Source: a virus | IMG/VR virus record: IMGVR_UViG_3300032053_000079 | Span: 1-60,327 of that record | Length of the DNA: 60,327 nucleotides | Reading direction: 5' to 3' (one strand) | In this document: positions 53,928 to 60,327 of the stretch, piece by piece | How positions within the stretch are numbered: the first letter of the stretch is position 1 | Layout: each line of letters starts with the position of its first letter | Position numbers and translations under genes: made by a program | The notes under the pieces: model-generated | What the model was told of the DNA's origin: nothing | The model's database searches: none | What the model saw: only the letters and a program-made list of their open reading frames with translations

Positions 53928-54251
53928 ATGGATAAAATTGAAGAATTAAAACAAAGGCTTAACTCAATATCTTTAGGAATAAGTAGAGTTCCAGCTGAAA
54001 CAAAGACAGAATTTATTTACCTAGCTAATGCTAAATTTTCTGGTGACTATGGCATGACTCTCAAGTTCATACTAGAACAAGCATTAGAATACCAAATGTT
54101 TAAAAAAATACAAGATGAAATGAATAGTAAATTAGACTATCTTATAAGTAAATTAGATAATGTTCCTAAACAGGAAGAACAGAAACCTACAAAAGAAATA
54201 AAACTTTTGGATGGTAGACGAATAGAAGTTAAAAGGGAGGTGCAAAAATGA
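53928..54251 (+). CDS. Helical protein with RHH-like core, tail region
   Basis: This 107-residue protein contains GISRVPAETKTEFIYLANAK and FSGDYGMTLKFILEQALEYQ. The VP..TK..FI..A...F.GDYG..LK pattern recurs in small archaeal proteins of ribbon-helix-helix type. The C-terminus is charged (KEIKLLDGRRIEVKREVQK). It lies between tube and chaperone genes and overlaps the latter by four bases. It may regulate tail genes or be a minor structural factor. Confidence 0.5.
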   Translation: MDKIEELKQRLNSISLGISRVPAETKTEFIYLANAKFSGDYGMTLKFILEQALEYQMFKKIQDEMNSKLDYLISKLDNVPKQEEQKPTKEIKLLDGRRIEVKREVQK

Positions 54252-54580
54252 GTTCGAGATTAGCTAAATTTTTAGGAAAGCCACTAGAATTTGAAATAGA
54301 AGGAGAAAAGTTTACAGTTCATCCACTTAAAGCAAAACATTTAAGTCTTTTTATGAATGAAAATATGAATGAAGAACAAAAGATGAAAGTAGCAAAGGAT
54401 ATAGTAAGATTATCTTTACTTCCAACAGAATCAGATATAACAGACGAAGAAGTAAGTGAGTTACCAGTAAATATATTCAATAAAATATTAGAAAAAGCAA
54501 TGGAGGTAAATGGTTTTGCAGAAGATGAACGAACTAGAAAAGTTAAAGAACAGATTTCTCTCAAACAAAAGAACGCCTAA
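54248..54580 (+). CDS. Tail assembly chaperone (first of overlapping pair)
   Basis: In this 110-residue protein, LAKFLGKPLEFEIEGEKFTV, then HLSLFMNENMNEEQKMKVAK and acidic helices TESDITDEEVSELPVNIF match the size and place of G-type chaperones between tube and tape measure genes. It overlaps the next gene by 71 bases in another frame. Such proteins bind the tape measure during tail assembly and are absent from the virion. Confidence 0.7.
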   Translation: MSSRLAKFLGKPLEFEIEGEKFTVHPLKAKHLSLFMNENMNEEQKMKVAKDIVRLSLLPTESDITDEEVSELPVNIFNKILEKAMEVNGFAEDERTRKVKEQISLKQKNA

Positions 54581-54749
54581 AGAGAAAGACCAATTTGCAA
54601 GACTATGTCAAATAATGACACTTTGTGGAGGATATGAAAAATTCCTTGAAACTCCGATACCTACACTTAGAGAATTAAGTAACTATTGTGATTATATGGA
54701 AGAAAAGGAAAATGAAAGACTACAAGCAATGTTTGGTAAAAAGAAATAA
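54510..54749 (+). CDS. Tail assembly chaperone (second of overlapping pair)
   Basis: This 79-residue protein starts at the ATG at 54510 with its own GGAGGT (54502-54507) two bases upstream. It contains RTPKEKDQFARLCQIMTLCG and LRELSNYCDYMEEKEN. It shares 71 bases with the upstream chaperone frame, offset +1 (or -2). Expression could be by its own start or by programmed frameshift, as in the G/GT system of lambda. Its stop overlaps the tape measure start. Confidence 0.65.
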   Translation: MVLQKMNELEKLKNRFLSNKRTPKEKDQFARLCQIMTLCGGYEKFLETPIPTLRELSNYCDYMEEKENERLQAMFGKKK

Positions 54750-56098
54750 TGGCAGTTGAAACAATAACAATTATAACTGAAATGATAGACCGAGCTAGTG
54801 GTAAACTTCAAAAAGTCCAAGAAGTTACACAACAATTTAATCATTCTGCCAGAACTATGACACAGACTACTCAAAAGTTAAATGCAGAGACTAATAAATT
54901 AGAAACTATTACAAAAAAGACTACTAAAGGATTAAAGACATTTCAATTTGAATTTTTATCAGTAATGTTTTTAGGAATGGCAATAAATAGAGTATTTAGC
55001 CAATATGTTAAAAATGCTTTAGAAATGACTGGAATTACAGAACTTTTTAATGAAACACTTAGTTTAATGGTATTCTCTGCTTTAGAACCATTTTTAGAAA
55101 TATTTTATGGATTAATTGATGCATTTCTTAACTTACCTGAACCTGTACAAAAAGCAATTGGTTGGTTTATTATAATTGCTACAGTTCTTTCTGGAGTTGC
55201 TATGTGGTTTGCTATTCTTAAATTAGGATTAGGTGGACTTGCTCAGGCAATAAGTGGACCTATGATGGGTGCCATTGGAGGTTTAATTGGTGCTGTAGGA
55301 TTAGCTGGAATTATAGCAATTATTGCTGTTATTTTAGTAATTTTGGTTGGAATGTATAATGCTTGGAAAACTAATTTTATGGGTATGAAAGAAGTTATTT
55401 CTAATATGGTGGAAGGAATTAAACAAATGTTTGGAGGAATGTTTGATGTATTAAAAGGATTAGTTCAGTTTTTTTATGCACTTTTTACAGGAGATACACA
55501 AAAAGCAAAACAAGCAATATCTCTTATCTGGCAAGGACTTAAAAATTTTATAGTAGGTTTACTTCAAGCACTTGCTAATTTTATAGTAGCCGTTGGAATT
55601 GGAATAATCAATGTCTTTGTAAATGTAGTAAAGACGGTTTGGAATTTATTTGTAGATTTCGGAGGTAAAATGTTTCAATGGGGTCTTGATTTTGTAATGA
55701 ATATAATAAATGGTATTTTATCAACTGGAAGAGGAATTATAAATACCATACTTAGTTTATTTCCTGCATGGATGAGAAACATGATAGAATCTTCTGGAAC
55801 TATAACAATTAATATTATTCAAAGTATAACTGAGGTAGTTAGTAGAGTTACAAAAAGACAACATGGTGGTTCTGTTTTAGGTGGTAATCCTTATATCGTA
55901 GGTGAAGCAGGACCTGAATTATTTGTTCCAAGTGGTGGTGGAAATATAGTTCCTAATAATCAACTTGGTGGAAGTGGACAAATTGTATTTTCACCGATTT
56001 ATAACATAAATGTAGCAGATAGACATGAGTTCGAAATATTAATAAAGAATAATAACAATAGATTAGTGGAGGATCTTAGACGTCTTGTAAACGATTAG
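54749..56098 (+). CDS. Tape measure protein
   Basis: This 449-residue protein has an N-terminal coiled coil (ASGKLQKVQEVTQQFNHSAR), a long hydrophobic central part with several membrane-like helices (GWFIIIATVLSGVAMWFAIL, GLAGIIAIIAVILVILVGMY), repeated amphipathic segments (QMFGGMFDVLKGLVQFFYAL) and a C-terminal globular end (GGNPYIVGEAGPELFVPSGG) that is typical of tape measures. It sets tail length; at about 1.5 angstrom per residue, a tail of roughly 65-70 nm is predicted. It lies right after the chaperones. Confidence 0.88.
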   Translation: MAVETITIITEMIDRASGKLQKVQEVTQQFNHSARTMTQTTQKLNAETNKLETITKKTTKGLKTFQFEFLSVMFLGMAINRVFSQYVKNALEMTGITELFNETLSLMVFSALEPFLEIFYGLIDAFLNLPEPVQKAIGWFIIIATVLSGVAMWFAILKLGLGGLAQAISGPMMGAIGGLIGAVGLAGIIAIIAVILVILVGMYNAWKTNFMGMKEVISNMVEGIKQMFGGMFDVLKGLVQFFYALFTGDTQKAKQAISLIWQGLKNFIVGLLQALANFIVAVGIGIINVFVNVVKTVWNLFVDFGGKMFQWGLDFVMNIINGILSTGRGIINTILSLFPAWMRNMIESSGTITINIIQSITEVVSRVTKRQHGGSVLGGNPYIVGEAGPELFVPSGGGNIVPNNQLGGSGQIVFSPIYNINVADRHEFEILIKNNNNRLVEDLRRLVND

Positions 56099-56099
56099 A

Positions 56100-56531
56100 A
56101 TGGCACCATCAGAACTTACTTTAACAAAAAATAGTATAAATGTAACAATTTATGCAAGAAGAATCGAAGATGGATTTAAGAATAAACTTACTACAATTAC
56201 TCCAGCAGTAGGCAGACAAAGTCAATCAGCAGGACCTAAAGATACTAAAGTAGTAGACTTACTTAGATTAACTCGTTCATTTAGAATAGATGGATATGTA
56301 GTAAGTAATACAGACAAAGCAAGTTTAATTAGTCTTATTGAAGGTGCTGGAACAAATGGGGGTCCTATAACTTTATCTTTTTCAGAAGGTGGAGATGCAA
56401 CTAGTTTTGAAGTTTTTGTAGAAGATTGTATTTTTGTATATGAATCTCAAGATGAACCAACAAGTCCTCCAGATGATTTAGCTAAACACTCTGTAAACAT
56501 AACTTTAATAAAAGGTGTTCAAATTGGCTAA
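56100..56531 (+). CDS. Distal tail / baseplate-associated protein
   Basis: In this 143-residue protein the segments TPAVGRQSQSAGPKDTKVVD, LLRLTRSFRIDGYVVSNTDK and DLAKHSVNITLIKGVQ fit a strand-rich protein of distal-tail type, with the DLL.LTR.F.IDGY motif familiar from siphovirus baseplates. It lies two bases after the tape measure and overlaps the next start. It probably connects the tube to the hub. Confidence 0.6.
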   Translation: MAPSELTLTKNSINVTIYARRIEDGFKNKLTTITPAVGRQSQSAGPKDTKVVDLLRLTRSFRIDGYVVSNTDKASLISLIEGAGTNGGPITLSFSEGGDATSFEVFVEDCIFVYESQDEPTSPPDDLAKHSVNITLIKGVQIG

Positions 56532-59500
56532 TGGTAAATAAAAAAGTAATTATTGGAATTGGAACAGGAATAGTTACATTAACAAGTCTTTTCTTATTTT
56601 TATCTTCATTAGGTTTTCAAATTATAGACATTACTGGAAATCTTGTTTGTGCTGGTAATTTAACTAATCCTTGTATCTCTGAATTTCAAGTTAAAAATCC
56701 TACAAAATATAATATAGATATTTATAATCCTAATCAAACGAAATTAGATTTTATTCCAGAAGTAAAAGACTATGTTTTATTTTACAAAGACGGAACTTGC
56801 AAAAATACAACTAAAATCTGCCAATGTACTCTAAAAGATAAAACTAAATTAGGATATAATGGATGGAGATGTATAGATTTTACAAATGCTACTAAAAAAT
56901 CAAAAACAACTGCTTATAATTTCAGATTTCCTGCATATTCTACAATTAACTTTAGATTAGTTGGTTTTAAGAATAATCCAAATCAAGACATTAAATGGAC
57001 TTTTGAAACTTCAAATTCTACTTTAGATCCTTGGTGGTATTCTATTTCTGGAACTCCAAATATTTCAACAACTTCTTTAACTATGGAATTAGGAAGTCAA
57101 GTAAATATTACTGCTAATTTAACAGGTTATTCTGGAACTGTTTGTGTAGATATTGACCATCCAAGTTATGGAATTAATTATTCTTGTGGAACTCCTTCTG
57201 CTAATTTTTTATTTAATATAACTTATTTTAGAAATAATCAATTTAATGATAGTTCTACTATAAAAAATATTTCCTTTGGTAATTGTTATCAAGAATCAGC
57301 AAATAGTTCATCAGGTTGTGGAGATTTAGATACAGGAACTTATAGTGTTTCAAATAATGGAGCATCTCAAACTCTTATGCAAACCTATTTTAATATAAAT
57401 TATTCTAAACCAGTTAATGCTAATAATATCTATTCAGAATGGATTGTAAAACATGGAGATTTATCTGAATATCCAATTACTATTCTTCCTTCTTGTTGGA
57501 ATTATAATTCAAATAAATTAATTTTAAGAATAGTTTCGGAAAACAATATAACTGCCCCTTATTCTAAAAGTTATCCACAATGTTATAATGGAAGTTGGAA
57601 TACTATTGGTTCTACATCAGTTACTAGTGCTTGTTGTTTTAGTCAGTCTGGAAATGAATATCCTTACTTTTTATATGATGGTAACTGGAGTTCTTATGCT
57701 TTAGGTTCTAGATATGGAACTTGGTTAAATTCAACTAGTAGTCCTTCAATGCAGTATGTTTACGAAGAAGCAATGAATTGGAAATATGATTATGTTTTTT
57801 ATATAAAACAACATCAATATGATGAAATAGTTAATGCTTCTATTAATATTTCTGGATATATTTCTAATGGAACTTATCCAACTAATGTAAAACTTTATAT
57901 AAATAATACTTTAAGTAATAATCTTGGATTAATTTATTCTGGGAATATTATTCTAAATACATTAAATGATAGTTCTACAATTAAAAATATTTCTTTTGAC
58001 CAAGCTGAAACAAACATTGTTTATTTAAAAATTCCAAAAAATGCTAATATACTCAATTCTAATATTAATCTTAGTGGTTTTAAAAATTACGATTATTGTT
58101 ATCAAGAAAGTTCTAATAAATCTTCTTCTTATGACACAACTTTTTGTAGTTTTAATTATACTGGAACATATACTTGTTCTGGAACTTGGGATAATACTGG
58201 GTATGGATATACTTGTGATAAAACTTATGATGAAAATTGGGATACTTTAGGAATGGCTGGGGGAATGGGTGTAGTAACAGGGAATGTATATATAAATTAT
58301 TCTAAACCATTAAATATTAATAATGGAAGTTTATGGCGGGTTAAAGATGGATGTTCAATTCAAAATCTAACAATTCCATCTTCTTGTTTGGATTATAATG
58401 CCAATAAAGTTTCATTTATGGCAGAATCACATTATTCTGGAACTCCAAGTCCAAGATGGACTAAATGGTATTGTTTAAATAGTTCTGGTTGGGGATTATT
58501 AAAAGAATGTAGTGGACAACCATATTATGTTACTCCTCAAGCAATATATGAAGAAGCAATGATTTGGAATGTCTCATTTTATCCACTAAATTCTTCATTG
58601 GAAGTTGGAACTATTGATGGAACAAAAGAATGGAACTATACAGGAAATTTTAATGTAACAAATAATAAAACTTCTAATTTTAATACTTCTATTATGACTT
58701 ATCTTTCTTCCTGTACTCAAGATTCTGATGGATATTGTAATATGCCTTTATATTTTATAAGTTTATCTGCTGGGATTATCCAAGTTTCAGATATTCAAAT
58801 TAATTATACATCTAATCTAAATCCTGTTTATTTAAACACTAATTTAATGAGTTCGTTTTTAGGCAATTCTACTAATTTTGCCAATATTCCAATTAAATTT
58901 GAATCTACTCAAAATGGAACATTACAAATAGATGATATTAGATTAGATTATCGTGGAGGAAATGACACTATTGAAATTAAAGTTCATAATTCTACTTATA
59001 CTCAAAATGAAACAATTAATATTACTGTATTTTATTCAGATTGGGATTACTCTTTTCCTTATAGAGTAAATTATTTAGAGTTTATACCAAAAAGTTCTAA
59101 TAGTAAAAATGTAACTCCTTATGGACAAACAAGTCTTACTCCTATTTTTAATATTACTATGACTAATTATGGTGGTAGAAATGCTAATTTATCAATTTAT
59201 TTAAATGAATCTATGTCTTGTGTTAATTTAAGTGCAAGTACTCAAGGTAATGTTAATAATATTTTTTATTCAGATTATTCTTGTTATCAAGAGACTGCAA
59301 ATGTTTCTACTATATGCGGAGGATTAAACAATGGAAGTTATTCCCCCCAATCCAATTATTTATACATAAATTATTCAAAACCTTCTTATGCTTTAAATTC
59401 AAGTCTATGGCAAGTTAAATATGGGGGGACTTATTATTCGGGATCAGGGGCAATTTTATATTTTACAAATTTAACTATAGATAATAGTTGTTTTAGTCAA

Positions 59501-59977
59501 CCTAATTTACAATTTAGGTTTTATACTCTTAAATTTAATTGTGGTTCAAGTTCATATCCTCAATGTTATAATGGAACTAATTGGGTAACTATAGGAAATG
59601 TAAGTAATGGAGGTGCTTGTAGAACAGGTGCAACACAAACATCAGTATCTAATTATTATGATGGAAACTGGAATACAGGAGTCTTGTATAATACCGATGA
59701 AAGAGACCCACTTGGATACGTTCAGGGACAGAGTGATTATGATACTGGAACTGTTTATGAAGAAGCAATGATTTGGGATATAAGTTCAATAAATTCTTGG
59801 AAACTAAATAATACTTGGCAAGATATATTTACAAATAAATCATATCTTTCTAATCAAGGTATATGGTTTTTTGCAGATTATTCTTGTAATTTTTCATATT
59901 TTAAATTATTCAATCCAGACATATATTTAAAAAATTGTTGCTATGGATGTGATGTTTGTAGTAATGATTTAATTTAG
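56531..59977 (+). CDS. Anchored, Cys-rich repeat glycoprotein of the tail tip region
   Basis: This 1,148-residue protein starts with a membrane segment (IIGIGTGIVTLTSLFLFLSS). After a beta domain it carries three copies of a roughly 150-residue Cys-rich module, at about residues 250-430, 515-700 and 910-1090. Each opens with CYQE(S/T)(A/S)N, contains a YINYSKP-type strand and a conserved ...YPQCYNG or similar segment, and closes with YEEAM(N/I)W. Spacer motifs NDSSTIKNISF recur. The protein is full of N-x-S/T sequons. The module is not one I recognise; a lectin-like receptor-binding role is inferred. The gene lies between distal-tail and hub genes. Confidence 0.55.
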   Translation: MVNKKVIIGIGTGIVTLTSLFLFLSSLGFQIIDITGNLVCAGNLTNPCISEFQVKNPTKYNIDIYNPNQTKLDFIPEVKDYVLFYKDGTCKNTTKICQCTLKDKTKLGYNGWRCIDFTNATKKSKTTAYNFRFPAYSTINFRLVGFKNNPNQDIKWTFETSNSTLDPWWYSISGTPNISTTSLTMELGSQVNITANLTGYSGTVCVDIDHPSYGINYSCGTPSANFLFNITYFRNNQFNDSSTIKNISFGNCYQESANSSSGCGDLDTGTYSVSNNGASQTLMQTYFNINYSKPVNANNIYSEWIVKHGDLSEYPITILPSCWNYNSNKLILRIVSENNITAPYSKSYPQCYNGSWNTIGSTSVTSACCFSQSGNEYPYFLYDGNWSSYALGSRYGTWLNSTSSPSMQYVYEEAMNWKYDYVFYIKQHQYDEIVNASINISGYISNGTYPTNVKLYINNTLSNNLGLIYSGNIILNTLNDSSTIKNISFDQAETNIVYLKIPKNANILNSNINLSGFKNYDYCYQESSNKSSSYDTTFCSFNYTGTYTCSGTWDNTGYGYTCDKTYDENWDTLGMAGGMGVVTGNVYINYSKPLNINNGSLWRVKDGCSIQNLTIPSSCLDYNANKVSFMAESHYSGTPSPRWTKWYCLNSSGWGLLKECSGQPYYVTPQAIYEEAMIWNVSFYPLNSSLEVGTIDGTKEWNYTGNFNVTNNKTSNFNTSIMTYLSSCTQDSDGYCNMPLYFISLSAGIIQVSDIQINYTSNLNPVYLNTNLMSSFLGNSTNFANIPIKFESTQNGTLQIDDIRLDYRGGNDTIEIKVHNSTYTQNETINITVFYSDWDYSFPYRVNYLEFIPKSSNSKNVTPYGQTSLTPIFNITMTNYGGRNANLSIYLNESMSCVNLSASTQGNVNNIFYSDYSCYQETANVSTICGGLNNGSYSPQSNYLYINYSKPSYALNSSLWQVKYGGTYYSGSGAILYFTNLTIDNSCFSQPNLQFRFYTLKFNCGSSSYPQCYNGTNWVTIGNVSNGGACRTGATQTSVSNYYDGNWNTGVLYNTDERDPLGYVQGQSDYDTGTVYEEAMIWDISSINSWKLNNTWQDIFTNKSYLSNQGIWFFADYSCNFSYFKLFNPDIYLKNCCYGCDVCSNDLI

Positions 59978-59985
59978 GAGTAACT

Positions 59986-60327
59986 ATGCCATCTGTAAAA
60001 AACATAAAAAAGGTTCCAACCTGGATTTGGGTGCCTCCTATATCAAGTCCTAACGCAACTATTTTACTCGAAGATTCAACTACAGGAACTACTTATGATA
60101 TTACAGATAGAATAGTAAGTGGTGAATATACAGACGGAGTTACTGAAACTATCGGAAACTTTAATTTTACAATAGATAATTCAGACCAGTATTATATTGG
60201 AATAATAAGTCTTTATGATAAGATTAAAGTTTATTATGACTATAATGCTACTCCTTCTACACTTAAATTTGTTGGACTTATTGAAAAAGTAAGTAATCAA
60301 AATGAAAATTTAAGAGTATCTGGTCGT
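59986..60327 (+). CDS. Baseplate hub / tail-tip protein (5' part)
   Basis: These are the first 114 residues of the 506-residue hub protein completed at 1-1304. The ATG at 59986 follows AGGAGTAACT. MPSVKNIKKVPTWIWVPPIS is followed by strands NATILLEDSTTGTTYDITDR and TETIGNFNFTIDNSD, typical of hub N-terminal domains. The frame runs without a break into the left end of the window. Confidence 0.7.
   Translation, partial: MPSVKNIKKVPTWIWVPPISSPNATILLEDSTTGTTYDITDRIVSGEYTDGVTETIGNFNFTIDNSDQYYIGIISLYDKIKVYYDYNATPSTLKFVGLIEKVSNQNENLRVSGR
60203..60327. repeat. Terminal direct repeat, right copy
   Basis: Identical to bases 1-125 (see the left copy). Together with the continuous hub gene it shows that the ends are adjacent in the real molecule or that the genome is terminally redundant. 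Confidence 0.95.

Noticed and set aside
1-60327. CRISPR array
   Set aside because: No regularly spaced repeats of 24-40 bases with unique spacers were seen; the repeats found are promoter, LamG-codon or control-region repeats.

Overview
The window looks like one complete genome of a tailed archaeal virus (Caudoviricetes type). The first 125 bases and the last 125 bases are identical, and one reading frame runs across that junction. The molecule is therefore circular, or terminally redundant or permuted, with a unit length of 60,202 bp. It is strongly AT-rich. Many transcription units start with a TATA box about 25 to 28 bases before an ATG (leaderless archaeal style), while internal operon genes carry GGAGGT-type ribosome binding sites. 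No bacterial -10/-35 promoters are evident. The surface proteins (LamG domains, dense N-x-S/T sequons, a CLRFSSSG anchor module) resemble proteins I associate with small DPANN-type archaea and their viruses. That host assignment is inference.

Layout. (1) From 59,986 through the junction to about 2,880, plus strand: baseplate hub, small membrane and holin-like proteins, a secreted or anchored protein. (2) 2,981-3,154: a TATA box followed by a strongly structured RNA candidate at the convergence point of the two transcription arms. (3) 24,229 down to 3,155, minus strand: a long early/accessory operon of about 50 mostly small overlapping genes. It includes a RusA-like resolvase, winged-helix and HTH proteins, zinc-finger proteins, an OB-fold protein, a NUMOD3-HNH endonuclease, an AT-hook protein, a P-loop ATPase, a transglutaminase-like protein and a radical SAM protein flanked by IS200/IS605-like hairpins. 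A fibre gene and a 1,581-residue LamG adhesin are embedded in it. (4) 24,230-24,766: an AT-rich divergent control region with direct repeats, a candidate origin. (5) 24,767 onward, plus strand: RNA ligase-like protein, C5 cytosine methyltransferase, large terminase, portal, protease-scaffold, major capsid protein, beta-structured fibre. Then comes a block of very large signal- or anchor-bearing glycoproteins, one with a clan GH-A glycosidase domain. Connectors, a glycosyltransferase, two tRNA-like genes, a noncoding locus, tail completion genes, a methyltransferase, a second glycosyltransferase, the tail tube protein, tail chaperones, tape measure and distal tail proteins follow, up to the junction.

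How it fits together. Head and tail modules are complete for a virus with a short-to-medium tail (449-residue tape measure). I recognise no DNA polymerase, helicase, primase or integrase, so replication probably relies on the host, assisted by the OB-fold protein and RusA-like resolvase. The most distinctive theme is surface glycobiology. Several 580-1,580-residue proteins carry N-terminal signal or anchor segments and are packed with N-glycosylation sequons and lectin-like domains. They are encoded beside two glycosyltransferases, a methyltransferase with a zinc motif, a glycosidase domain and a virus-encoded tRNA-Asn. This suggests a virus-encoded system for building or remodelling a glycosylated surface on the virion or on the infected cell.
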